Source: Quadrisphaera sp. DSM 44207
GTDB lineage: Bacteria > Actinomycetota > Actinomycetes > Actinomycetales > Quadrisphaeraceae
Length of the DNA stretch: 64,000 nt
Assembly: GCF_900101335.1 (NCBI RefSeq)
Contig: NZ_FNKA01000001.1
Span: 620,001-684,000, forward strand
Reading direction: 5' to 3'
Part shown: piece after piece, positions 34,760-44,330 of the stretch
Position numbering within the stretch: position 1 is the first letter of the stretch
Layout of the letters: every line of letters starts with the position of its first letter
Position numbers and translations under genes: made by a program
The notes under the pieces: model-generated
The model's database searches: none
What the model was told of the DNA's origin: nothing
What the model saw: only the letters and a program-made list of their open reading frames with translations

Positions 34760-36585
34760 GCGGCGTCCCCGTCGACGCCGCCCTGCTCGAGCGGGCGCGC
34801 GCCTGGGCCGCGGAGGACCCCGACGAGGCCACCGCCGCCGAGCTGCGCGCCCTCCTCGAGCGGGCGCAGGGCGGCGACGCCGCCGCGGCCGCCGACCTCG
34901 CCGACCGCTTCGCCGGCGCGCTGCAGTTCGGCACCGCGGGCCTGCGCGGCGCGCTGGGCGCCGGCCCGAACCGCATGAACCGGGCCGTCGTCGTCCGCGC
35001 CGCCGCCGGGCTCGCCTCCTTCCTGCTCGCCGAGCGCCCCGCCCGCGAGGGCACCGGCCCGGACGGCGGCCCCGGCGGCTCACCCGGCGGCTCACCCGGG
35101 GGCGCGGCGCCCGAGGGCCCGCCGTCCGTGGTGGTCGGCTACGACGCCCGGCACGGCTCGGCGGCGTTCGCGCGCGACACCGCCGCCGTGATGACCGGCG
35201 CGGGCCTGCGCGCGAGGGTCCTGCCCCGGCCGCTGCCGACGCCGGTGCTCGCCTTCGCCGTCCGCTCCCTGCGCGCCGACGCCGGCGTGATGGTGACCGC
35301 GAGCCACAACCCGCCGCAGGACAACGGCTACAAGGTCTACCTCGGCGGCGTCGAGGGCGGGTCGCAGATCGTGCCCCCGGCGGACCAGCGCATCGCCGCG
35401 GCGATCGCGGCCGCCGGGCCGCTGGCCGGTGTCCCGCGCCCGGACGCCGGGTGGGAGGTGCTCGGGGACGACGTGCTCGAGGACTACCTCGCCGCGGCCG
35501 CGCGCCAGCCCGGCCCGGGCGCGCAGGAGCAGCCCCCCGCGGGGCTGCGGATCGTCCTCACGCCGCTGCACGGGGTCGGCGGGGCGGTCGCCCGCGAGGC
35601 GCTGCGCCGCGCCGGCTTCCCGGACGTCGCGGTGGTGCCCGAGCAGGCCGAGCCCGACCCGGACTTCCCGACCGTGGCCTTCCCCAACCCCGAGGAACCG
35701 GGCGCGATCGACCTCGCGCTGGCCCTGGCCCGCGAGCGGGGCGCCGACCTCGTCCTCGCCGTCGACCCCGACGCCGACCGCTGCGCCGTCGCCGTGCCCG
35801 ACGAGGAGGCCGCCGGCGGGCCCGTGCCGGGCTGGCGCACCCTGACCGGCGACGAGCTGGGCAGCGTCCTCGGCGAGCACGTCGCGCGCGCCGTCGCCGG
35901 GCGCGGTGGCGCGTCCCCCCAGCGCGTGCTGGCGAGCTCGCTGGTCTCCTCGCGCCTGCTGGGGCGGATCGCCGCCGCGCACGGGCTCGGGTACGCGCAG
36001 ACGCTGACGGGCTTCAAGTGGATCTCCCGCGTGCCGGGCCTCGTCTTCGGCTACGAGGAGGCGATCGGCTACTGCGTGGACCCGTCGTCCGTGCGCGACA
36101 AGGACGGCGTCGCCACCGCCGTGCGCGTCGCGCGCATCGCCGCCGGCCTCGCGGCCCGGGGGCGCACCCTGCTCGACGAGCTCGACGACCTCGCGCGCGC
36201 CCACGGCCTGCACGCGACCGACCAGCTGTCGGTGCGGGTGCAGGACCTGGGCCTCATCGCCGGCGCGATGGCGCGGCTGCGGGCGCTGCCGCCGACCGCG
36301 CTCGGCGGCAGCGCGGTGGTGGAGGCCACCGACCTCGCCGAGGGCGACGTCGCGACCACGGGCCTGCCGCCGACCGACGGCCTGCGCTACCGCACGGCGG
36401 ACGGCGCCCAGGTCGTCGTGCGCCCCAGCGGCACCGAGCCGAAGCTCAAGTGCTACCTCGAGGTCGTCCTGCCCGTGCCCGCCGGGGCCGGCCGCGAGGA
36501 GCTGCGCGCCGCCCGCCGCCGCGCCCACGAGGCCCTGGCGGCCCTGCGCGCCGACGTCGCCGCCGCCCTCGACCTGCCGGCCTGA
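34756..36585 (+). CDS. Phospho-sugar mutase (phosphomannomutase/phosphoglucomutase, PMM/DeoB-like role)
   Basis: A 609-aa alpha-D-phosphohexomutase. FGTAGLRGALGAGPNRMN is the start of domain 1, VTASHNPPQDNGYKVYLGG contains the phospho-Ser, DPDADRCAV the Mg site, and VVRPSGTEPKLKCYLEV the phosphate-binding loop of domain 4. Because it is cotranslated with purine-nucleoside phosphorylase it probably converts (deoxy)ribose-1-phosphate to the 5-phosphate, though hexose-phosphate activity is equally possible. A GGSPGGSPGGA insertion (about residue 110) is low-complexity. Confidence 0.9.
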   Translation: MSGVPVDAALLERARAWAAEDPDEATAAELRALLERAQGGDAAAAADLADRFAGALQFGTAGLRGALGAGPNRMNRAVVVRAAAGLASFLLAERPAREGTGPDGGPGGSPGGSPGGAAPEGPPSVVVGYDARHGSAAFARDTAAVMTGAGLRARVLPRPLPTPVLAFAVRSLRADAGVMVTASHNPPQDNGYKVYLGGVEGGSQIVPPADQRIAAAIAAAGPLAGVPRPDAGWEVLGDDVLEDYLAAAARQPGPGAQEQPPAGLRIVLTPLHGVGGAVAREALRRAGFPDVAVVPEQAEPDPDFPTVAFPNPEEPGAIDLALALARERGADLVLAVDPDADRCAVAVPDEEAAGGPVPGWRTLTGDELGSVLGEHVARAVAGRGGASPQRVLASSLVSSRLLGRIAAAHGLGYAQTLTGFKWISRVPGLVFGYEEAIGYCVDPSSVRDKDGVATAVRVARIAAGLAARGRTLLDELDDLARAHGLHATDQLSVRVQDLGLIAGAMARLRALPPTALGGSAVVEATDLAEGDVATTGLPPTDGLRYRTADGAQVVVRPSGTEPKLKCYLEVVLPVPAGAGREELRAARRRAHEALAALRADVAAALDLPA

Positions 36586-36624
36586 GCGCGGACCGGCCGG
36601 CGCCGGACCCCGGCGCCGGCCGCC

Positions 36625-36666
36625 GTCAGCGCCGTGGTCAGCACACCGGTCAGCGCCGTGGTCAGC
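36625..36666. repeat. 18-bp direct repeat at convergent gene ends
   Basis: GTCAGCGCCGTGGTCAGC occurs at 36625-36642 and 36649-36666; the second copy covers the stop codon of the minus-strand gene. Confidence 0.8.
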
Positions 36667-37456
36667 GGGCTGCGGCGCGGTGGCGCGCCGCAGCCGGGCG
36701 CGGGAGGGGGTTGAGCACGTCGGCGTCGGCCGCGAGGGAGTCCTCCGCGGCCACCGGCCACACCTCAAGGTCGGGGTGGACAAGCAGGTCGTCGACGAGC
36801 GCGTGGGTGCCGGCGACGAGGGTGCAGTCGAGGTCCACCTCGGTGGCGACGCACCAGGCGCGGTCCTGCGGCCAGAACAGGTTCGGGGACTGCGGCACGA
36901 ACCAGGTCGGCGTCGCGCGGTAGCCCATCTGCGCCGTGGCCGTCAGGGGCCCGCTGAAGACCAGCAGGTCGCGACCGGGCAGGGAGACGGTCGGCTGGCC
37001 CGGGGTGGCGGCGTCCCAGCCGCGGCCCCAGCCCTCCCACTGGCAGAACCAGCACCGGTCGCCGGTGCCGGTGTGGCGGCCGAGCACCTCGAGCAGGGCG
37101 GCCAGCGGCTCGGGGTCGAGGTTGCCGGCGTCCGGCTCCTCGCCGTCCCACCCGGGGCGCACGCTCTCCCCCCGCAGGACCGTGGAGACGTTCTCCCACT
37201 GCATCAGGGGGTGCTCCGTGCGGCCCGTGGCGGCGGCCGCGTCGGACCAGCGCGCGGGTGCGCCGTCCTCGTCGGAGCACGGGTGCAGCACCCGCGCGTA
37301 CGCCGGGTACCCGGCCGGGACGACGGAGGCCACCGTCCCCCAGCCCTGCAGGCGCGCGCAGATCCAGTCGGCGACGGAGGCGTCCGCGCTCGGCAGCAGC
37401 GCGCGGTCGGGTGCGCCGGTGCCGGCGCTCGGAGCGGGGTGCGTGGCGTCGGGCAC
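36662..37456 (-). CDS. Unknown conserved actinobacterial protein
   Basis: I recognise the sequence style (ADWICARLQGWGTVASVVPAGYPAYARVLHP) as a conserved hypothetical found in many actinobacteria, but know no function. The 264-aa soluble protein contains CWFCQWEGWG (two cysteines, about residue 132), a Trp-rich core with TWFVPQSPNLFWPQDRAWCVATEVDLDCTLVAG, and no signal peptide or membrane helix. CAGCAT ends 6 nt before GTG 37456 on the complement. It diverges from the uridine kinase-like gene, whose hexamer is 39 nt away. Confidence 0.7.
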   Translation of the reverse strand: MPDATHPAPSAGTGAPDRALLPSADASVADWICARLQGWGTVASVVPAGYPAYARVLHPCSDEDGAPARWSDAAAATGRTEHPLMQWENVSTVLRGESVRPGWDGEEPDAGNLDPEPLAALLEVLGRHTGTGDRCWFCQWEGWGRGWDAATPGQPTVSLPGRDLLVFSGPLTATAQMGYRATPTWFVPQSPNLFWPQDRAWCVATEVDLDCTLVAGTHALVDDLLVHPDLEVWPVAAEDSLAADADVLNPLPRPAAARHRAAAR

Positions 37457-37512
37457 CCGGCCATGCTGCCGCAGGAGGCGGGCTCGCACCGGCGATCCGC
37501 CAGGATGGCCCG

Positions 37513-38121
37513 GTGCCGACCCCGCCCGCCCGCGTCGTCCTCCTCTGCGGACCGAGCGGGTCGGGCAAGACCTCCCTGGTGCGCCGCCTGGGGCTGCCCA
37601 CGCTGTCCCTCGACGACTTCTACCGGGACGCCGACGACCCCGGCGACCCTCCCCTGCCGCACCGCTTCGGCATCGTCGACTGGGACGACGTGCGCAGCTG
37701 GGACGCCGAGGCCGCCCTGGCGTGCCTGCGCCGGCTGTGCGAGCAGGGCGTCGCCGACGTGCCGGTCTACGACATCCCCACCTCGCGGCGCACGGGCACG
37801 GCCCGCCTCGACCTCGCGGGCAGCCGCGTCGTGCTGGCCGAGGGCGTCTTCGCGGCGCACCTGGTCGCCCCGTGCCGCGAGGCGGGCCTGCTCGCGGACG
37901 CCGTCTGCCTGCGCCTGGGCCCGTGGGCGACGTTCTGGCGGCGGCTGCTGCGCGACCTCGCCGAGGGGCGCAAGCGCCCGAGCACGCTCCTGCGCCGCGG
38001 CTGGGCCCTGCGCCGCGCGGAGCCGGAGCTGGTGGCGCGGTGGACGGCGCTCGGCTGCCGCCCGCTGCACCCCGCGGACGCCGAGCGGGCGGTGCGGGCC
38101 CTGGCGGCCGCCGGGGGCTGA
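37513..38121 (+). CDS. Uridine kinase-like P-loop kinase
   Basis: A 202-aa kinase of the uridine kinase/phosphoribulokinase fold. Walker A GPSGSGKTS (about residues 14-22), LSLDDFYRDADDPGDPPLPHRFGIVDWDDVRSWD (substrate aspartates) and VLAEGVFAAHLV with the Walker-B-like region are visible. Probable role: uridine or related nucleoside phosphorylation in salvage. CAGGAT (37501-37506) ends 6 nt before GTG 37513. Confidence 0.85.
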   Translation: MPTPPARVVLLCGPSGSGKTSLVRRLGLPTLSLDDFYRDADDPGDPPLPHRFGIVDWDDVRSWDAEAALACLRRLCEQGVADVPVYDIPTSRRTGTARLDLAGSRVVLAEGVFAAHLVAPCREAGLLADAVCLRLGPWATFWRRLLRDLAEGRKRPSTLLRRGWALRRAEPELVARWTALGCRPLHPADAERAVRALAAAGG

Positions 38122-38170
38122 GCTCCCCGGCCCGGCCACGCGGCCCGGCCACGAGCCCGGTGCCGGGCGC

Positions 38171-39793
38171 TCAGTACCGGAAGCGGCCCACGAGCTGCTG
38201 CAGCTCGCCCGCCATGCGGGAGAGCTCCTCCGCCGCCTCGCCCGTGGCCGAGGCGCCGGCGGTGGTCTCCTGCGCGGCGGAGGCCACGACGGTCACGTTC
38301 GCCGCGATCTGCCCGGCGCCGGCGGCGGCCTCGGCCACGTTGCGCGCCATCTCGTTGGTCGTCGCGGTCTGCTCCTCCACCGCCGAGGCGATGGTGGTCT
38401 GCCGGTCGTTGATCTGGGCGATGACCTCGGAGATCTCCTCGATCGCGCCGACCGCGCCGGCGGTGTCGGACTGGATGGACTCCACGCGCCGGGCGATGTC
38501 CTCCGTCGCCCGCGCGGTCTCCTGGGCCAGCTCCTTGACCTCGTTGGCGACCACGGCGAAGCCCTTGCCCGCCTCCCCGGCGCGGGCGGCTTCGATGGTG
38601 GCGTTCAGCGCGAGCAGGTTCGTCTGCTCCGCGATCGAGGTGATCACCTTCACGACGTCGCCGATCTCCTTGGAGGACTCCCCCAGCTTGCTGATCGTGC
38701 GGTTCGTGGCCTGGGCCGCCGTGACGGCCTGGGAGGCGACCTGGGTCGCCTCGGCGGCGTTGGAGGAGATCTCCCGGATCGCCGCGCCCATCTCGTCCGT
38801 GCCCGCGGCGACCGTACGCACGTTCATGGACACCTCGTCCGCGGCGGCGGAGACGACGCCGGCCTGCGTGGCGGACTCGGCGGCGGACGCCGACAGCTGG
38901 GTCGAGGTGGCCTTCATCTGCTCGGAGGCGGACGAGAGGGTCGAGGCGTTGCCGGCGATCTGCGCCATCGCGGTGCCGAGGGTGGAGATGGCGGTGTTGA
39001 GGGCGTGCGCCATGTCGCCGACCTCGTCGCGCGTGCCGACCTCGAGGCGCTGGTCGAGCCGGCCGGCGGCCAGGCCCTCGAGCACGCCCACGGCGCGGCG
39101 CAACGGGGAGGCGACGAGCCGGCCCAGCCCCAGGGCCAGCGCCACGCCGAGGACCACGGCGAAGCCCATGGCGGCGAAGATCAGCACCCGGGCGGAGGCG
39201 TAGGTCTCGTGGGCCTGCACCGCGGTCGCCTCGACCTCGGCGACCTGGGCGTCGCCGAGCTGGTCGCCGAGGCCGACGACGATGCCGTAGAGCCGGTCGC
39301 ACTCGGCGAGCACGGGGCCGACGTCCTGCGCCTGCGCGCGGCTGGCGGGCAGGATCACGTCGTCGCGGAAGGCGCGGTACTCGGCCACGGCGGCCACGTA
39401 GCGCCCGAGCAGCTCCTGGTCGGTGAACTGCTCGCCGAAGTCGGCGATCTCCTCGTCGAACTTCGCGTCCAGCTCGACGATCTGCTCCTCGCGCGCCGGC
39501 TTGTCCGCCACCGGGCCGGCCAGGTGCAGCAGCACCCGCTGGCGCATGCCGCCGTTGGCCACGCGCGCCTCGGTCAGGTCCTTGAGGGGCACAGCGCCGC
39601 GGGCGTAGATGTCCCTGGCTGCCGCCTCCGTGCTGGCGACCTTGGACAGGCCGAGCAGGCCGACGCCCACGACGACGACGCACATGAGCAGGAAGCCGGC
39701 CAGCAGCTTCTGCGCGGTCCTCAGGTCGCGGAAGGCGCCGAGGGGGCCTCGACGGCCCCTGGTCCGCGCGGTGGTGCTGGTCTCCGTGCTCAT
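38171..39793 (-). CDS. Methyl-accepting chemotaxis protein
   Basis: A 540-aa chemoreceptor. Membrane helix 1 (about residues 32-52), a four-helix-bundle type external sensor (about 53-200), helix 2 (about 203-223), HAMP ([27 protein letters not shown]) and a cytoplasmic signalling domain whose tip reads [37 protein letters not shown]. No cheA, cheW, cheB or cheR gene is in the window, so it is a lone receptor that must feed a pathway encoded elsewhere. A GAGGCGG element precedes ATG 39793. Confidence 0.93.
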   Translation of the reverse strand: MSTETSTTARTRGRRGPLGAFRDLRTAQKLLAGFLLMCVVVVGVGLLGLSKVASTEAAARDIYARGAVPLKDLTEARVANGGMRQRVLLHLAGPVADKPAREEQIVELDAKFDEEIADFGEQFTDQELLGRYVAAVAEYRAFRDDVILPASRAQAQDVGPVLAECDRLYGIVVGLGDQLGDAQVAEVEATAVQAHETYASARVLIFAAMGFAVVLGVALALGLGRLVASPLRRAVGVLEGLAAGRLDQRLEVGTRDEVGDMAHALNTAISTLGTAMAQIAGNASTLSSASEQMKATSTQLSASAAESATQAGVVSAAADEVSMNVRTVAAGTDEMGAAIREISSNAAEATQVASQAVTAAQATNRTISKLGESSKEIGDVVKVITSIAEQTNLLALNATIEAARAGEAGKGFAVVANEVKELAQETARATEDIARRVESIQSDTAGAVGAIEEISEVIAQINDRQTTIASAVEEQTATTNEMARNVAEAAAGAGQIAANVTVVASAAQETTAGASATGEAAEELSRMAGELQQLVGRFRY

Positions 39794-39941
39794 GCCGCCT
39801 CGCTGTGGCTCGTGGGCGGGTCCTCCCGCCGGACACGAGCGGTATCGGCCGCCGGGCGGGCGGCCTTGAGGCGCCGGGCCGGACCGCGTGCCACCCCCGG
39901 CGCCCCGGCGCGGGGGCGGGGGCGGGGAGAGGATGGAGGGC

Positions 39942-42011
39942 ATGACCGTCGCCGAGCCCCGTCCTCCCGCCGCGCGCTCGGGGATCGACCTGAGCCGGGT
40001 CGACCCCGCCGTGCGCCCCCAGGACGACCTGTACGAGCACGTCAACGGCCGCTGGCTGCGCGAGCACGTCATCCCCGCCGACCGCGCCCAGGACGGCACC
40101 TTCCGCGCCCTGCGCGACCAGGCCGAGGCCGACGTCCGCTCGATCGTGGAGGAGGCGGCCGCCTCCTCCGGCGGCACCGACGCCAGCGACGGCGACAGGG
40201 ACAGCGGCAGGGACAGCGGCTCGGGCGGCGGCTCGGGCGGCGTCCGCCGGCAGATCGGCGACCTGTACGCCTCCTTCATGGACGAGGAGCGGGTCGAGGC
40301 GGCGGGCACCGCGCCGCTGCGGGACCTGCTCGGGCCGATCGCGGCGGCGCCGGACCGCGCCGCGCTCGCCGCCCTGCTGGGCTCGGGGCTGCGGGAGGGG
40401 CTGACGTCCCTGGTCGGCGCGTTCGTGACCACCGACGCGAAGGACTCCACGCGCTACCTGGTGCACCTGAACCAGGGCGGCCTGGGCCTGCCCGACGAGT
40501 CCTACTACCGCGAGGAGCAGTACGCGCCCGTGCGGGAGGCGTACGTCGGGCACCTGGGCCGGATGGCGGTGCTCGCGGGCCTCGTCGACCCCGCCGACGA
40601 GGACGGCGCCGCGGCGTTCGCGCGCTCGGTCGTGGACCTCGAGACGGCCCTGGCCGCGGAGCACTGGGACCGCGTGAGCAACCGCGACGCGGAGAAGACG
40701 TACACGCTCCTGACGCTGGAGCAGCTGCGCGAGCTCGGCGACGGCTTCGACTGGGACCCGTGGCTGGCGGCGCTGGGCGCGCCCGAGGGCGCGTTCGCGG
40801 AGGTCGTCGTCCGGCAGCCGTCGTTCGTCGCCGGCGCGGCCCGGCTGTGGGTCGAGCGGCCGCTGCAGCAGTGGAAGGACTGGCTGTCGGCGCGCACGGC
40901 GTCCGCGGTGGCCGGGTACCTCTCCAGCGACGTCGTCCAGGAGGGCTTCGACTTCTACGGCCGCACGCTGTCCGGCACGCAGGAGCTGCGCGAGCGGTGG
41001 AAGCGGGGGGTCTCCCTCGTCGAGGGCGCCCTCGGCGAGGCCGTCGGGGAGCTGTACGTGCAGCGGCACTTCCCCGCGGCCGCTCGGGAGCGCATGGTCG
41101 AGCTCGTCGACAACCTCGTCGCCGCCTACCGCGAGAGCATCTCGACCCTGGACTGGATGGGCCCGGCCACGCGCGAGCGCGCCCTGGCCAAGCTCGAGCG
41201 CTTCACGCCGAAGATCGGCTACCCCGAGCGGTGGCGCGACTACTCCTCCCTGGAGGTGCGCGCCGACGACCTGCTCGGCAACGTCCGCCGCGCGGGCGCC
41301 TTCGAGACCGACCACGAGCTCGCCAAGATCGGCCGGCCGGTCGACCGCGGCGAGTGGTTCATGACGCCGCAGACGGTCAACGCCTACTACAACCCGCGGA
41401 TGAACGAGATCGTCTTCCCGGCCGCGATCCTGCAGCCGCCGTTCTTCGACCCCGCCGCGGACGACGCCGCCAACTACGGCGGGATCGGCGCCGTGATCGG
41501 GCACGAGATCGGGCACGGCTTCGACGACCAGGGCTCGCGCTACGACGGTGAGGGCAACCTCGTCGACTGGTGGGACGACGCCGACCGCGCCGAGTTCGAG
41601 CGGCGCGCGCAGGCGCTGGTCGAGCAGTACGGCGCCCTGTCCCCGCGCGGCCTGCCCGACCACCGGGTCAACGGCGAGCTGACCGTCGGGGAGAACATCG
41701 GCGACCTGGGCGGGCTGACGATCGCGCTCAGGGCCTACGGGATCGCGCTCGCCGCGGCCGGCGTCGCGCAGCCGCCCGTGATCGACGGGCTGAGCGGCCT
41801 GCAGCGCGTCTTCTTCGGCTGGGCGCAGGTGTGGCGCAGCCTGACCCGCGAGGAGGAGGCCGTGCGGCGCCTGGCGGTCGACCCGCACGCGCCGCCGGAG
41901 CTGCGCGCGAACGCCGTCGTGACCAACCTCGACGCCTTCCACGAGGCGTTCGGCGTGGTGGAGGGCGACGCCCTGCACACCCCCGAGGAGCGGCGCATCC
42001 GCATCTGGTGA
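39942..42011 (+). CDS. M13 (neprilysin-like) metallopeptidase
   Basis: A 689-aa zinc peptidase of the M13/PepO family. The zinc site HEIGHGF lies at about residue 521 and the third ligand in GENIGDLGG about 60 residues later; [24 protein letters not shown] precedes it, and the C-terminal [18 protein letters not shown] closes the domain. No signal peptide or anchor is present, so cytoplasmic peptide turnover is likely. A Gly/Ser/Asp linker (about 80-100) is low-complexity. GAGGAT ends 7 nt before ATG 39942; ATG 39933 is an alternative. Confidence 0.92.
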   Translation: MTVAEPRPPAARSGIDLSRVDPAVRPQDDLYEHVNGRWLREHVIPADRAQDGTFRALRDQAEADVRSIVEEAAASSGGTDASDGDRDSGRDSGSGGGSGGVRRQIGDLYASFMDEERVEAAGTAPLRDLLGPIAAAPDRAALAALLGSGLREGLTSLVGAFVTTDAKDSTRYLVHLNQGGLGLPDESYYREEQYAPVREAYVGHLGRMAVLAGLVDPADEDGAAAFARSVVDLETALAAEHWDRVSNRDAEKTYTLLTLEQLRELGDGFDWDPWLAALGAPEGAFAEVVVRQPSFVAGAARLWVERPLQQWKDWLSARTASAVAGYLSSDVVQEGFDFYGRTLSGTQELRERWKRGVSLVEGALGEAVGELYVQRHFPAAARERMVELVDNLVAAYRESISTLDWMGPATRERALAKLERFTPKIGYPERWRDYSSLEVRADDLLGNVRRAGAFETDHELAKIGRPVDRGEWFMTPQTVNAYYNPRMNEIVFPAAILQPPFFDPAADDAANYGGIGAVIGHEIGHGFDDQGSRYDGEGNLVDWWDDADRAEFERRAQALVEQYGALSPRGLPDHRVNGELTVGENIGDLGGLTIALRAYGIALAAAGVAQPPVIDGLSGLQRVFFGWAQVWRSLTREEEAVRRLAVDPHAPPELRANAVVTNLDAFHEAFGVVEGDALHTPEERRIRIW

Positions 42012-42024
42012 CGGCGCCGTCGGG

Positions 42025-42084
42025 GGTCCGGGCGTCCTGGGTCCGGGCGTCCTGGGTCCGGGCGTCCTGGGTCCGGACGTCCCG
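42025..42084. repeat. 15-bp tandem repeat x4 between convergent genes
   Basis: Four units of GGTCCGGGCGTCCTG (42025-42039, 42040-42054, 42055-42069; the fourth, 42070-42084, has two changes) fill the 87-nt space between the M13 peptidase and the SipW-LamG gene. Confidence 0.9.
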
Positions 42085-42098
42085 GGGGTCGTCCGCGG

Positions 42099-44330
42099 CT
42101 AGTGGTCGGCGGCGAAGCGGACGGCGACCTGCTCGGCGGTGAGGACCCTGGCGTAGACCGCCGCCTCGTCCAGGGAGCCGGTGAACGCGGACGCCGCGGG
42201 CGCGGGCGTGAACGCGTACGCGTCGCCGCCCGCCCAGCGCCAGTGGCCCTGCGCGGGGCCGGCGGCGGCGGTGTCGGCGCCGGAGGCCACCTGGACGCCG
42301 TCCAGGTACAGCCGCGCGCCACCGGCGCTGCTCGACGTCGCCGTCGCGAGGTGCCACTGCCCGTCGGACCAGTCGCGGCCGGTGGGTGACTGCACCGGGG
42401 TCCTGCCGTCGCCGGCGGTGAACGCCACCGCGCCCGCGCCGGTCACGTACAGGGTCGGGCCGCGCGAGGTGGACGTGCCCGTCGCGGCGGCGCTGAAGCC
42501 GACGAGCGGGCCCCCGTCCGCGCCGTCGGCCCTGAACCAGACCTCCAGGGTGACGGGGTCGGAGCGGGCCAGCAGCGGGCTGGTGATCGTCGCGGTCTCC
42601 ACGGTGCCCGAGCCGTTGCGCAGCCGCACGGCGGTGCTCGACGCCTGGTTGCCGATGGCGGTGCCCTCCAGCGCGCCCCGCACCCCCAGGGCGAAGCGCG
42701 GGAAGCGCCCGTAGGTGCCCGGCTCGGCGCCCTGCGCGTCGGCCACGACCCGCAGGGGTGCGGGGTCGTCGAGCCGCCAGTGCAGCTGCGGAGCGTCGGA
42801 GGCGACCAGGCCGCGGTAGGCCGCGGCGGTCCTCGTGCGGGCCTGGGAGTGCTCCACGACCTCCTCGGGCGCCAGCACCCGGGCGTAGACGGCGACCTCG
42901 TCCAGGGCGCCGGTGAACTGCTCCGCCACCTCCCCGAACGCGAGGTTCTCGTGCTCGACGGGGGCGGTGCCGAGGCGCCAGTGGCCGGCCGCGGGCGCCG
43001 GCAGGGTCCCGATCAGCCCGGCGTCGAACACCTCCGTGCCGTCGACGTAGACGACGAGGTCCTGCTCCGAGCCGTTCGGCTTCGGCGGGGCGTCCTGCCG
43101 GACGGTGGCGACGACGTGGTGCCACGCGGGCGCGGCCGTGCTGCCGGGGGTGAAGATCTTGGGGTCCCCCGCGTCGGCGCCGCACTGCTCCTGGTGGACG
43201 GTGGCGCCGCCGGCGTCCGTCTGCCTCACCAGCACGCACGCCTGGCCCTTCGGGTCGACCCACATCTGCGCGGCGCCACCGGTGGTCTCGGTGCGGGAGT
43301 CGGTCAGGCGCAGCAGCGAGCCCCCGGTGGAGGTCCTCACCCACGCCTCGAGGGTGAAGCCGGTCCGCGGGGCGTAGTCGACCGGCGTGTCCGTGGCGGC
43401 GTAGCGGTCCCCCGCGAACAGCACCGCCGTGCCCGCCGCGTCCCCGGTGATCGCGTCGTCGGACGTCACCACGGCGTCCGTGGGGCCGGTGTAGCTGCCC
43501 GCGGGGCCGGCTGCCGCCGCCGCCGTGCTGGTCCCCGGCGCGTCGTCCAGGCGGTGGTGCAGCAGCGGTCCGTCCGCGAGGACCGTCTGCGGGTAGCTCG
43601 GGAACGCCGCCTTCGTCGCGACCCGGTTGCCGCTGCTGGAGGTGGTGGCGACGAAGGCCGCACGGGCCTCGCCCGGTGCGACCACCGCCGCGCCGAGCAG
43701 CACCACGGCGAGGGCCCCAGCGGTCGCCGGGTGCGCCGGCAGCGCCCGGGCGGCGCGGCGCCCGCCGCGGTGCGCCCGGGGCCGTCGCGACCCGCCGCGG
43801 CGCGGCGGCGCCTGCCGGCGCGTGCGGTCGGCCCGGGCCCGCACGGCGCGGCGGGCGACGAGCACGAGCGCGGCGGTGCCGAGCAGCAGCGGCCCGTAGG
43901 CCCCCTGGTGCAGCCACAGGGCGGGCAGGCCCGCCGCCGGCACGCGCACGACGGCGCGGCCGTGGACGGCGGTGGGCTCGACGGGCGTGGAGTCGGGGTG
44001 CTCGTTGGCGTCGCCCCGGGTGACCAGGCGGCCGTCGGGGCGGACCTCGGCGACCCGGTGCACCAGCGACCCGCCGGGCCGCACCGGGTCGTCCACGACC
44101 ACGACCTGGCCGGCTCGCACCCGGCCCGCCCGCACCTGGCCGGGGCCGACCGGTGCGGACACCACGACGTCGCCGGGCTCGACGGCCGGGCGCATGGACC
44201 CGGACAGGACGACGTCCGAGCGCCACCCCAGCGCCACCGGCACCAGGGCCAGGGCGAGCAGCCCCACGAGCAGCGACAAGCCGGCCCAGCAGGCGCCGTC
44301 CAGCAGCAGCGCGCGCGAGCGACGGCTCAC
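42099..44330 (-). CDS. SipW-type signal peptidase fused to two LamG domains
   Basis: A 743-aa fusion. Residues 1-165 are an S26B (SipW/ER-like) signal peptidase: helix 1 (about 12-34), catalytic Ser45 in SGSMRP, His91 in SLVHRV in place of the bacterial Lys, Asp107/Asp113 in RGDANEHPD, and helix 2 (about 143-159). A basic linker leads to another helix (about 203-219), then ARAAFVATTSSSGN, which resembles the start of mature SipW substrates. Two LamG/concanavalin-like domains follow (about 255-490 and 500-743), each with HxRLDD, F-T-LE-W-R and LDE-A-VYARVL landmarks. Coupled by GTGA overlap to the upstream TasA-like gene. The enzyme and surface domains in one chain are unusual. Confidence 0.85.
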   Translation of the reverse strand: MSRRSRALLLDGACWAGLSLLVGLLALALVPVALGWRSDVVLSGSMRPAVEPGDVVVSAPVGPGQVRAGRVRAGQVVVVDDPVRPGGSLVHRVAEVRPDGRLVTRGDANEHPDSTPVEPTAVHGRAVVRVPAAGLPALWLHQGAYGPLLLGTAALVLVARRAVRARADRTRRQAPPRRGGSRRPRAHRGGRRAARALPAHPATAGALAVVLLGAAVVAPGEARAAFVATTSSSGNRVATKAAFPSYPQTVLADGPLLHHRLDDAPGTSTAAAAAGPAGSYTGPTDAVVTSDDAITGDAAGTAVLFAGDRYAATDTPVDYAPRTGFTLEAWVRTSTGGSLLRLTDSRTETTGGAAQMWVDPKGQACVLVRQTDAGGATVHQEQCGADAGDPKIFTPGSTAAPAWHHVVATVRQDAPPKPNGSEQDLVVYVDGTEVFDAGLIGTLPAPAAGHWRLGTAPVEHENLAFGEVAEQFTGALDEVAVYARVLAPEEVVEHSQARTRTAAAYRGLVASDAPQLHWRLDDPAPLRVVADAQGAEPGTYGRFPRFALGVRGALEGTAIGNQASSTAVRLRNGSGTVETATITSPLLARSDPVTLEVWFRADGADGGPLVGFSAAATGTSTSRGPTLYVTGAGAVAFTAGDGRTPVQSPTGRDWSDGQWHLATATSSSAGGARLYLDGVQVASGADTAAAGPAQGHWRWAGGDAYAFTPAPAASAFTGSLDEAAVYARVLTAEQVAVRFAADH

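Noticed and set aside
38171-39793. A chemotaxis operon
   Set aside because: Only the receptor is present; neighbours are a uridine kinase and an M13 peptidase.
36680-41551. A 1623-codon open frame on the plus strand
   Set aside because: It is antisense to, or out of frame with, clear genes (unknown protein, uridine kinase, chemoreceptor, M13 peptidase); its product is Arg/Gly/Ala-rich with no domain. Long shadow frames are expected at this GC content.
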